A DNA stretch of 7,189 bases from Lactobacillales bacterium (lineage in GTDB: Bacteria > Bacillota > Bacilli > Lactobacillales > Vagococcaceae), in assembly GCA_015655485.1 (NCBI GenBank), contig JAATEZ010000240.1, positions 1 through 7,189 of the forward strand, read 5' to 3'. Under the pieces are notes generated by a model, which saw only the letters and a list, made by a program, of their open reading frames with translations, was not told the origin of the DNA and searched no databases. This document shows, piece after piece, positions 1 to 5,145 of the stretch; position 1 is the stretch's first letter, and the number at the start of each line of letters is the position of its first letter. The translations under genes were made by a program, and so were the position numbers.

Positions 1-183
1 AAAATACCAAATGTTTTAGAATGTAATTGTGTTACGGGACCATATGCCATGCTGCTGAAAGTAATTTTTCCCAGTACGGATGAATTGGATCATTTTATTG
101 ATCTTTTACAGGAATTCGGCAGTACTAATACCCAAATAGTTTTCTCAACACATGTTGGGCCAAGAGGAATCTTATTATCTTAA
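1..183 (+). CDS. Lrp/AsnC-family transcriptional regulator, C-terminal fragment
   Basis: The first 60 codons are open and end in TAA at 181-183; the gene begins outside the window, so the N-terminal helix-turn-helix is not visible. The visible part reads as the ligand-binding/oligomerisation (RAM) domain of the Lrp/AsnC family. It has the pattern VLECNCVTGPYAMLLKV, followed by an amphipathic helix (DELDHFIDLLQEFG) and the strand TQIVFSTHV near the C-terminus. Proteins of this family are cytoplasmic DNA-binding regulators that respond to amino acids or related small molecules. The usual acidic residue after GPY (often GxYD) is Ala here. The peptidase gene pepC follows on the same strand after 128 bases but has its own promoter. 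Regulation of pepC by this protein is possible but only inferred. Without the N-terminus the family call rests on the RAM pattern alone. Confidence 0.8.
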   Translation, partial: KIPNVLECNCVTGPYAMLLKVIFPSTDELDHFIDLLQEFGSTNTQIVFSTHVGPRGILLS

Positions 184-203
184 GCCTTTGATTAGCCTAT
201 ATT

Positions 204-281
204 TTTTTATCGGAAAAATTATGATGTGGTATTGGAATTTCATGAGAAAAAAGAGCAAAAGTTGGAAGTATCCGATAAAAA
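204..281. repeat. Widely spaced 11-bp perfect inverted repeat upstream of pepC
   Basis: TTTTTATCGGA at 204-214 is exactly repeated in inverted orientation as TCCGATAAAAA at 271-281, with 56 bases between the arms. The right arm lies inside the spacer of the predicted pepC promoter (-35 at 262, -10 at 285). The arm centres are about 67 bp apart, a little over six helical turns. This could be a pair of operator half-sites or a long-range hairpin in a read-through transcript from the upstream regulator gene. There is no U-tract after the right arm, so it is not a standard terminator. Confidence 0.5.
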
Positions 282-290
282 GAGTAAAAT
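262..290 (+). promoter_or_regulatory. Predicted sigma-A promoter of pepC
   Basis: TTGGAA at 262-267 and TAAAAT at 285-290 are separated by 17 bases. They would start transcription near 297 and give a very short leader containing AAAGGA (301-306), six bases before the ATG at 312. The right arm of an inverted repeat sits in the -35/-10 spacer, where a bound protein would block RNA polymerase. Confidence 0.55.
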
Positions 291-311
291 AATCAATGTA
301 AAAGGAAAGGA

Positions 312-1652
312 ATGAATAATTTGGATAAAGCAATCAGTAAAAAAAACACGGCGCTCATTCAGGAAAAATTTGAAGCAGATGTAAAAAATCGGGCAGTCCA
401 ACGAAGTGTATTACATAATGGCATTTTGGCTTCCGCTGAAAATCAGCAGGCACAGGTTTTAAATACACCTGTTTTTTCAATAGATCTTGAAACTGGAAAA
501 GTAGCGAATCAAAAACAAAGCGGGCGCTGCTGGATGTTTGCAGCGCTGAATACCTTTCGCCATCAAATAGCCGATAATTTTAAATTAAAAGATTTTGAAC
601 TTTCTCAAAACTATACCTTTTTTTGGGATAAATATGAAAAGGCAAATTATTTTTATGAAAATATTTTGACAACGGCAAATGACGATTTGGATAGCCGAAA
701 AGTGGCCTTTTTACTTCAGACACCTCAACAAGACGGGGGCCAATGGGATATGACGGTCGCTCTTTTTCAAAAATATGGAATAGTTCCTAAAGATGTGATG
801 CCCGAAACTACCAGCAGCTCTGCTTCGAGTGAATTAAACAACTATTTGAATAAAAAATTAAGAAAGGATGCGATCGTTTTACGTTCTCTTGTGTCTAAAA
901 ATTCTGCTGAATCAGAAATTGCTGCAGCAAAAGCGAAGATGCTAGAAGAAGTCTACCGTTTACTAGCAATTTCCCTTGGAAATCCGCCAAAATCATTTGA
1001 TTTTGAATATCGTGATGAGGATAAAAATTACCATATCGAAAGAAACATGACGCCATTGGCCTTTTATGAGAAATTTGTCGGCAAAGATTTAAACCAGTAT
1101 GTGAGTATTATCAATTCACCAACAGCTGACAAACCTTATAATCATCTTTATACTGTAGAAATGTTAGGAAATGTGGTTGGCGGAAAACCGGTTCGTCATC
1201 TAAATGTAGAGATCGAAACCTTCAAAAAATTAGCTATTGCTCAGCTTGAGGCAGGAGAATCTGTTTGGTTTGGCTGTGATGTCGGTCAATCTTCCAATCG
1301 TGTCAGTGGAATCATGGCGATGGATGTTTATGATGTAAATGAAACTTTTGATGTTGATTTTACAATGACTAAAGCAGAGAGACTCGATTATGGCGAAAGT
1401 TTAATGACGCATGCCATGGTGTTGACTGGGGTCGATCTTGTTGATGGTAGATCGACAAAATGGAAAGTAGAAAATAGTTGGGGCGAAAAACCTGGAAACA
1501 AAGGGTATTTCGTTATGAGCGATGCCTGGATGGAAGAGTATACGTATCAAATCGTTGTACGCAAAGATTTCTTAACAGATGAATTAAAAGCAGCGCTGAC
1601 AGAGGAAGTCACTGTTTTAGCTCCTTGGGATCCCATGGGCGCTCTAGCTTAA
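312..1652 (+). CDS. pepC: Aminopeptidase C (bleomycin hydrolase-type cysteine peptidase, family C1B)
   Basis: A cytoplasmic cysteine aminopeptidase that removes N-terminal residues from peptides in the peptide-utilisation pathway of lactic acid bacteria. The 446 residues match the usual family length. The papain-type catalytic set is visible: oxyanion Gln67, nucleophile Cys73 in KQSGRCWMFAALN, His367 in LMTHAMVLTGVD, and Asn388 in WKVENSWGEKPGNKGYF. The C-terminus APWDPMGALA corresponds to the arm that, in this family, reaches into the active site and makes the hexameric enzyme an aminopeptidase rather than an endopeptidase. There is no signal peptide. The start is supported by AAAGGA six bases upstream. 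The gene appears monocistronic, with its own promoter and a strong terminator at 1726-1767. It looks intact, and the identification is secure. Confidence 0.96.
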   Translation: MNNLDKAISKKNTALIQEKFEADVKNRAVQRSVLHNGILASAENQQAQVLNTPVFSIDLETGKVANQKQSGRCWMFAALNTFRHQIADNFKLKDFELSQNYTFFWDKYEKANYFYENILTTANDDLDSRKVAFLLQTPQQDGGQWDMTVALFQKYGIVPKDVMPETTSSSASSELNNYLNKKLRKDAIVLRSLVSKNSAESEIAAAKAKMLEEVYRLLAISLGNPPKSFDFEYRDEDKNYHIERNMTPLAFYEKFVGKDLNQYVSIINSPTADKPYNHLYTVEMLGNVVGGKPVRHLNVEIETFKKLAIAQLEAGESVWFGCDVGQSSNRVSGIMAMDVYDVNETFDVDFTMTKAERLDYGESLMTHAMVLTGVDLVDGRSTKWKVENSWGEKPGNKGYFVMSDAWMEEYTYQIVVRKDFLTDELKAALTEEVTVLAPWDPMGALA

Positions 1653-1679
1653 GGGGAAAATCAGCAAAAAATTTTCTCT
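1653..1679 (+). other. Small hairpin directly after the pepC stop codon
   Basis: GGGGAAAAT (1653-1661) can pair with ATTTTCTCT (1671-1679), counting two G-U pairs, around the loop CAGCAAAAA. It begins on the base after the stop codon. No U-tract follows, so it may be a 3'-end stabiliser or a weak first terminator ahead of the stronger one at 1726-1767. Confidence 0.35.
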
Positions 1680-1725
1680 GTTTAGAAAGCAATGAAGTGT
1701 TTTAAACTGTTCATTATTTGTTAAA

Positions 1726-1767
1726 AAAAAGATGGGAAAAACTTTTTGAGTTTTGTCTCATCTTTTT
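1726..1767 (+). terminator. Rho-independent terminator of pepC
   Basis: A long stem pairs 1726-1743 with 1749-1767 around the five-base loop TTTTG. It has one bulged base (G1755) and one G-U pair and ends in TTTTT. The opposite side begins with a run of A (1723-1730), so the hairpin could also stop transcription arriving on the minus strand, although no minus-strand gene lies immediately to its right. Confidence 0.85.
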
Positions 1768-1778
1768 CGCTTGAACTT

Positions 1779-1805
1779 TTGTGCTCAGGATTGTTATGGT
1801 ATACT
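1779..1805 (+). promoter_or_regulatory. Predicted extended -10 promoter of the thioesterase gene
   Basis: TATACT at 1800-1805 is preceded by TG at 1797-1798, giving the extended -10 form TGGTATACT. The best -35 candidate is TTGTGC (1779-1784) with a short 15-base spacer; TTGAAC at 1771 is too far away. Transcription would start near 1812, about 45 bases before the ATG at 1857. The promoter lies just beyond the pepC terminator. Confidence 0.5.
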
Positions 1806-1856
1806 TTTAAGAATGAGAAAAATAAACGTGATTTTGAAAAGAAAGGTTGATCATTT

Positions 1857-2600
1857 ATGCCAAAAAAGTTTACGGAACCTCATACCGTTTGGTATTATGA
1901 ATGCGATACTACAGGGCAGCTGTCTATCCCTATGCTTTTGAGTATTGTTATTAAAACTTCTGAAAGTCAAAGTGAAAAGGTGGGAAGAGGCTCGGACTAT
2001 GTTGCGACATTTGGCCTGACTTGGGTCATCATTCAGTATGAGATGCACATCAACCGGATGCCTAAAGTGAATGAGCAAATTTTGGTAACGACACAAGCTG
2101 CTTCTTATAATAAATTTTTTTGTTACCGCAATTTTTGGGTCCATGATTTGCAGGGCAATGAATTAGTTCTGATCCAATCGACTTTTGTCTTGATGGACTT
2201 AAAAAACCGGAAAATGAGTCGAGTATTGCCTGAGATCGTTGCGCCGTTTGGATGTGAAAAAAGGACAAAAATTCAACGGAGCAAGAAGTTTGAGGAAATG
2301 ACTCAACCTAAAATGCAGCCTTATCGGGTTCGTTATTTGGATATCGACAGCAATTCTCATGTAAACAATGCTAAATATTTGGATTGGATGCTAGATGTTT
2401 TGGGTTATGATTTCTTAGTAACGCATGATGCGAAGACGATTATTGTTAAATTTGATAAAGAAGTGGAATATGGCAATCAGATTCAAAGTTATTGGGAAGA
2501 AAAGGCTGGAGAAGGAACCCTTACAACTATTCATCAAATAAAAAATGGCACGACGTTATGCACTGAAGCCATGATCGATTGGGACTCAGCTTCACGATGA
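1857..2600 (+). CDS. Acyl-ACP thioesterase (FatA/FatB-like, two hotdog domains)
   Basis: Predicted cytoplasmic enzyme that hydrolyses acyl-acyl carrier protein, releasing free fatty acid from the type II fatty acid synthesis cycle. The 247 residues fit the bacterial family. The first hotdog repeat spans about residues 5-125 and the second about 150-245. The key motif is in the second repeat, YLDIDSNSHVNNAKYLDW, with Asp164, Asn166 and His168. Glu202 (or Glu204) in KFDKEVEYGN lies at the distance expected for the fourth catalytic-site residue reported in plant FatB enzymes. The start at 1857 has GAAAGG at 1841-1846, ten bases away. The gene stands alone between two terminators, and its acyl-chain preference cannot be read from sequence. 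A role in adjusting membrane acyl chains or recycling fatty acids is inference. Frames overlapping it on both strands are shadows. Confidence 0.92.
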   Translation: MPKKFTEPHTVWYYECDTTGQLSIPMLLSIVIKTSESQSEKVGRGSDYVATFGLTWVIIQYEMHINRMPKVNEQILVTTQAASYNKFFCYRNFWVHDLQGNELVLIQSTFVLMDLKNRKMSRVLPEIVAPFGCEKRTKIQRSKKFEEMTQPKMQPYRVRYLDIDSNSHVNNAKYLDWMLDVLGYDFLVTHDAKTIIVKFDKEVEYGNQIQSYWEEKAGEGTLTTIHQIKNGTTLCTEAMIDWDSASR

Positions 2601-2835
2601 TTAAACAATAAAAATAAAAGACTTTAGAGTAATGTATTAGATTATGAATTTTTCAGCATAAGGGACTATTAAGTTTTCGCTGTAAGTTTTTTATATCTTC
2701 CTGTCTGATGTTGGATCAAAAGCTTTAAGAATCAAGAAAAAGATAAGGCCATCCGACAATAGTTGTTCTTAATTTTATGAGTAGTTCGGATTATTTGAGA
2801 AGAAGCTGCTTTTTACTCAGCATTTATTTGTATTG
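2601..2835. other. Stretch without a recognisable gene after the thioesterase
   Basis: About 235 AT-rich bases between the thioesterase stop and the next terminator. I find no open frame longer than about 16 codons with a ribosome binding site on either strand, no tRNA-like fold and no convincing -35/-10 pair. One 6-bp inverted repeat, ATCCGA (2751-2756) and TCGGAT (2786-2791), encloses a smaller ACAA/TTGT hairpin. The segment is most simply the 3' untranslated region of the thioesterase mRNA, or decayed sequence. A small RNA ending at the 2836-2881 terminator cannot be excluded. Confidence 0.5.
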
Positions 2836-2881
2836 AAGACTGATTTATCCATTTGATTGGATAGGTCAGTCTTGGTTTTTT
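2836..2881 (+). terminator. Strong rho-independent terminator
   Basis: A 15-base stem pairs 2836-2850 with 2859-2873, including two G-U pairs, around the loop ATTTGATT. It is followed by GG and a run of six T (2876-2881). The T-run is only on the plus side, so it ends rightward transcription from the thioesterase gene or from an unseen transcript starting in 2601-2835. It does not look bidirectional, and it is not an obvious stop for leftward asparaginase transcription. Confidence 0.85.
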
Positions 2882-2890
2882 GTTTAAGAC

Positions 2891-3026
2891 CTGTCTCATT
2901 CAGATTTTTCGGCAATAGCGCAAGAAAAGATTAGCGAGGCTTTCCATCGCCAGAATTTTTCTTTATCTATTGCTCAAAGTCTAAGATGCCGCATTCAGCT
3001 TTTCTGGATCCAGCTTCATGAGACAG
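2891..3026. repeat. 9-bp inverted repeat bounding the first hairpin element
   Basis: CTGTCTCAT at 2891-2899 and ATGAGACAG at 3018-3026 are perfect inverted copies, and similarity continues imperfectly outward (AAGAC on the left, ACTT on the right). They bracket the first copy of the structured repeat plus the perfect palindrome CTGGATCCAG (3004-3013). They could be the ends of a small inserted element, or an outer stem holding the first hairpin. Confidence 0.45.
2902..3005. repeat. Structured intergenic repeat, copy 1
   Basis: First of two similar copies. Its core folds into a long interrupted stem. AGATTTT (2902-2908) pairs with AAAGTCT (2976-2982, one G-U), GCAATAG (2912-2918) with CTATTGC (2967-2973), and an AAGAAAA tract with TTTTTCTT. 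A small GCGA (2934-2937)/TCGC (2947-2950) stem forms the tip. The tail TGCCGCATTCAGCTTTTCT (2987-3005) is not part of the stem and is identical in copy 2. The element holds no protein-coding gene, only a short frame described under findings. It resembles REP/BIME-like or MITE-like intergenic elements in kind; I cannot name the family. Confidence 0.75.
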
Positions 3027-3133
3027 ACTTTTCGGCAATAGCGCAAGAAAGAATTCACGATAATCAATACCGCATCGCTAAAATTTTTCTTTCCCTATTG
3101 CTCAAAGTCTAAAATGCCGCATTCAGCTTTTCT
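3025..3133. repeat. Structured intergenic repeat, copy 2, abutting the asparaginase stop codon
   Basis: Second copy, offset by 123 bases at the left arm and 128 at the right arm. AGACTTT (3025-3031) pairs with AAAGTCT (3104-3110), GCAATAG (3035-3041) with CTATTGC (3095-3101), and AAGAAAGA (3045-3052) with the T-rich stretch 3084-3091. The tip differs in sequence and length from copy 1 but again contains a short complementary pair, CGAT/ATCG. The identical 19-base tail ends at 3133, and the asparaginase stop codon occupies 3134-3136. Read leftward, this would be the first structure in the 3' end of the asparaginase mRNA. It lacks a U-tract and so is not a textbook terminator. Confidence 0.75.
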
Positions 3134-4099
3134 TTAATCGGTAATGAATTGGGCAAGAGCTGTTTCGTCAAGGCCGGCGTTCAGTCCAATCAATAGTTTT
3201 ATACGGGCTTTTTGGCTGTTGAGTTCATTACAAAATAAGATTCCGAGTTTTTGTAATTGTTTGCCGCCGCCGATATATCCGTAGACACCTTCAGCCATAC
3301 CGTTGAAGCAGCGGGACACGAGAACGATCGGCAGCTTTTCCCGGCGCAATTCTTTTATCGCTGAAATCGTTTGAGGAGGTAAATTTCCAGCTCCTAAAGC
3401 TTCAATGACCAGACCATCTATTTTAGCTTCTAAAAGTAACGAGAGAAAAGTTCCATCCATGCCGGCATAAGCTTTGACGATGGGGATCCGCCCTGCTACG
3501 CTAGGCACATTTACATGGGTTTTAGGGACTAATTGTTGAAAAAAAGCAATTTTATTTTTAGTGACCAAACCAATAGGTCCAAAAGTCGGAGTACGAAAAG
3601 TAGCTACATTAGTTGTGTGGGTCTTGGTTACAAATCGAGCAGTATGGATCTCGTCATTCATGACTACCAGGGTACCTTTACCTAAAGATTCATCACAACT
3701 GGCTACTCGGATCGCAGACAGAAAATTATAAAGACCATCACTCCCTAATTCATCACTAGAGCGCATAGCACCGGTCAAAATGATTGGCAATCGGTGACCG
3801 ATCGTAATATCCAGAAAATAGGCTGTTTCTTCAAGGGTATCGGTTCCATGTGTGATGACTACTCCGTCTATATGGTCTTTTAATCCAGCTAAGATCCGAT
3901 TCTTTAACCCCAGCATAAATTCAGGAGTTACGTAAGGAGAAGGGATATTGGCATAGTCTTCAATGATCAGCTTTACCTCGGCAGGCAAGGGCAGCTTTAA
4001 CGCCAATAAAGGATTAGTTGCGGTAATGACATTTCCAACAAGTGGATCTTCCTGCATAGCGATTGTTCCGCCAGTATGAAGAACTAGTATTTTTTTCAT
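3134..4099 (-). CDS. ansA: L-asparaginase, type I (cytoplasmic)
   Basis: Hydrolyses L-asparagine to L-aspartate and ammonia in the cytoplasm. The 321 residues match the family. The first catalytic motif, HTGGTIAMQEDP, contains the nucleophile Thr12. The second, VITHGTDTLEETAYFL, contains Thr86 and Asp87, and Lys159 in RFVTKTHT fits the conserved catalytic lysine. AMRSSDELGSDGLYNFL (about 111-127) is a typical family block, and the C-terminal Rossmann-like domain starts near residue 205. No signal peptide is present, which argues for the type I intracellular enzyme. The ATG is the only possible start, because an in-frame stop lies four codons upstream. Its own ribosome site is poor (AGG in TATAGGCTTATGTT). 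It overlaps the stop of a short upstream frame as ATGA, suggesting translational coupling. It converges on the thioesterase gene, and a hairpin repeat abuts its stop. Confidence 0.95.
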   Translation of the reverse strand: MKKILVLHTGGTIAMQEDPLVGNVITATNPLLALKLPLPAEVKLIIEDYANIPSPYVTPEFMLGLKNRILAGLKDHIDGVVITHGTDTLEETAYFLDITIGHRLPIILTGAMRSSDELGSDGLYNFLSAIRVASCDESLGKGTLVVMNDEIHTARFVTKTHTTNVATFRTPTFGPIGLVTKNKIAFFQQLVPKTHVNVPSVAGRIPIVKAYAGMDGTFLSLLLEAKIDGLVIEALGAGNLPPQTISAIKELRREKLPIVLVSRCFNGMAEGVYGYIGGGKQLQKLGILFCNELNSQKARIKLLIGLNAGLDETALAQFITD

Positions 4100-4152
4100 A
4101 ACATAAGCCTATAACTTCTCACGGTCAAAGGATCGAGAAGAGGGCTGTTCAC
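4096..4152 (-). CDS. Possible 18-codon leader peptide coupled to asparaginase
   Basis: On the minus strand a GTG at 4152-4150, preceded by GGAAAGGAA (4161-4153), opens a frame encoding VNSPLLDPLTVRSYRLML. Its TGA overlaps the asparaginase ATG (ATGA). An in-frame ATG at 4170 would add six residues but lies only about four bases from the predicted transcription start. The peptide has five leucines and one Asn, with no run of a regulatory amino acid, so classic attenuation is not indicated. The purine-rich site before the GTG is better than the asparaginase gene's own. Translation of this frame is inference, and the spacing from AAAGG to GTG is tight. Confidence 0.35.
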   Translation of the reverse strand: MNSPLLDPLTVRSYRLML

Positions 4153-4180
4153 TTCCTTTCCAAAATCCATTCTATCACTC

Positions 4181-4189
4181 AGTATATCA
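4181..4189 (-). promoter_or_regulatory. Predicted extended -10 promoter of asparaginase
   Basis: The minus strand reads TGATATACT at 4189-4181, an extended -10 element (TGnTATACT). The -35 position (4209-4204, CTGTTT) is weak, as is common with extended -10 promoters. Transcription would start near 4174, leaving about 75 bases of leader before the asparaginase ATG. Confidence 0.5.
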
Positions 4190-4218
4190 AAACGAATCCA
4201 AAAAAACAGAGTTTGTTT

Positions 4219-4247
4219 TTGCAACTTTTTCGCGAGTCGTGTACAAT
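4219..4247 (+). promoter_or_regulatory. Predicted sigma-A promoter of the DUF72-HAD-MazG gene set
   Basis: TTGCAA (4219-4224) and TACAAT (4242-4247) are separated by exactly 17 bases, one of the best promoter matches in the window. Transcription would start near 4254, about 36 bases before the DUF72 start at 4290. This rules out the further upstream GTG at 4239, which lies inside the promoter. It is divergent from the asparaginase promoter, with the two -10 boxes about 55 bases apart. Confidence 0.7.
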
Positions 4248-4289
4248 ATTTTGCGAGAGAAGATTGTAAAAGAAATGGAAGGACAAAAA

Positions 4290-5129
4290 ATGATTTCAAT
4301 TGGTTTGACAACTTGGTCAGAACATGCCTCTTTAGTTCAGCATCCTGATCCGACATTGTACGAGTATGCTGCATATTTTCCGTTAGTTGAAGTAGATAGT
4401 CCTTATTACGGCCTGCCTAGTCAACAGGCGGTAAAAAAATGGGTTCAAGCAACCCCTGCTTCCTTTCGGTTTTTAATCAAAGCCAATCAGTCGCTGACAT
4501 TGCAGGCGGATCGTCAAAAAAAAATGAATGATCAAGAACTCGCTGAAAATATCCGCCAATATATAGAAATAATGGCTCCTGTTATTCAAGCCAAAAAATT
4601 GAACGCTTTTTTACTTCAGTTTCCTGCTAGTTTTCATTGTACGAGAACAAATGTGAATTATTTGCGAAAACTTCGTAATTTTTTTGGTCAACTGCCGCTG
4701 GTCATTGAATTTCGCAGTGGAACTTGGTATGATAAAAAGTATGTTCCGCATCTTTTAAATTTTATGAAAGATGAAGGCATGATTTTGGCTTGCGTGGATG
4801 AGCCGCAAGTTCCATTAAATTCCATTCCTTTTTTACCAACCGTGACCAATGATTCTTTAGCTCTGATCCGATTGCATGGAAGAAATCTTCAAGGATGGTT
4901 GGAGCAAGGCAGCGATTGGCGTAAAAAGCGAACTCTGTACAGCTATTCAGAGAAAGAACTTTTTGAATTAGCTGAGATAATCAAAAAATTAGCAGACCAA
5001 GTCAAGGAAGTTGCAGTTGTTTTCAATAATAACTCAGGTGGAGATGCAGCGGATAATGCTTTGCGTTTACAAAAAATTTTAGGGATTGATTATCAGAATT
5101 TGAATCCAAAGCAACTTGATTTATTTTAG
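4290..5129 (+). CDS. DUF72 / YecE-like TIM-barrel protein
   Basis: A 279-residue member of the widespread DUF72 family, whose biochemical role is not established. Family blocks appear in order: MISIGLTTWSEH at the N-terminus, YFPLVEVDSPYYGLPS, FRFLIKANQS, LLQFPASF, LVIEFRSGTWYD, a CVDEPQ block, IRLHGRN, and the C-terminal VVFNNNSGGDAADNALRLQ. These fit the alternating strands and helices of a TIM barrel, with acidic and polar residues at the strand ends. The length is normal. I chose the ATG at 4290 because GGAAGGA (4277-4283) sits six bases upstream and because the longer frame from GTG 4239 would start within the -10 box. It is the first gene of a probable operon with the HAD phosphatase 16 bases downstream. 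No signal peptide is present, so it is likely cytoplasmic. Confidence 0.9.
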   Translation: MISIGLTTWSEHASLVQHPDPTLYEYAAYFPLVEVDSPYYGLPSQQAVKKWVQATPASFRFLIKANQSLTLQADRQKKMNDQELAENIRQYIEIMAPVIQAKKLNAFLLQFPASFHCTRTNVNYLRKLRNFFGQLPLVIEFRSGTWYDKKYVPHLLNFMKDEGMILACVDEPQVPLNSIPFLPTVTNDSLALIRLHGRNLQGWLEQGSDWRKKRTLYSYSEKELFELAEIIKKLADQVKEVAVVFNNNSGGDAADNALRLQKILGIDYQNLNPKQLDLF

Positions 5130-5145
5130 GAAGGGAAGATGAGGC

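Noticed and set aside
1691..1715. Imperfect palindrome AATGAA...TTCATT between pepC and its terminator as an operator
   Set aside because: It lies within transcribed sequence upstream of a terminator and about 90 bases before the next promoter's -10 box; in AT-rich DNA a 6+4 bp interrupted match is weak evidence.
1753..1941. Plus-strand frame of 62 codons starting inside the pepC terminator
   Set aside because: It begins in the terminator hairpin, crosses the thioesterase promoter, and overlaps the thioesterase start in another frame; it has no supporting ribosome site.
1851..2268. Minus-strand frames opposite the thioesterase gene
   Set aside because: They lie wholly or mostly inside a well-supported gene on the other strand and show no family resemblance or start signal.
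2902..3133. The two-copy repeat as a CRISPR array
   Set aside because: There are only two copies about 125 bases apart, the units are far longer than CRISPR repeats, the similarity spans both arms and the tail, and no cas gene is nearby.
3025..3133. Copy 2 of the repeat as a normal terminator of asparaginase
   Set aside because: The stem is long, but the minus strand has AAAAGTCTGTCTC after it rather than a U-tract; it may shape the 3' end but is not a textbook rho-independent terminator.
4100..4174. A riboswitch or T-box in the asparaginase leader
   Set aside because: The leader is only about 75 bases, has one 6-bp stem and no terminator or T-box motif; no known riboswitch core is recognisable.
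4153..4374. A longer minus-strand frame upstream of asparaginase as a 92-residue gene
   Set aside because: Its upstream part runs antisense through the divergent promoter and the start of the DUF72 gene, has no good ribosome site, and does not resemble a protein family. Only the last 18 codons, after a purine-rich site, are kept as a possible leader.
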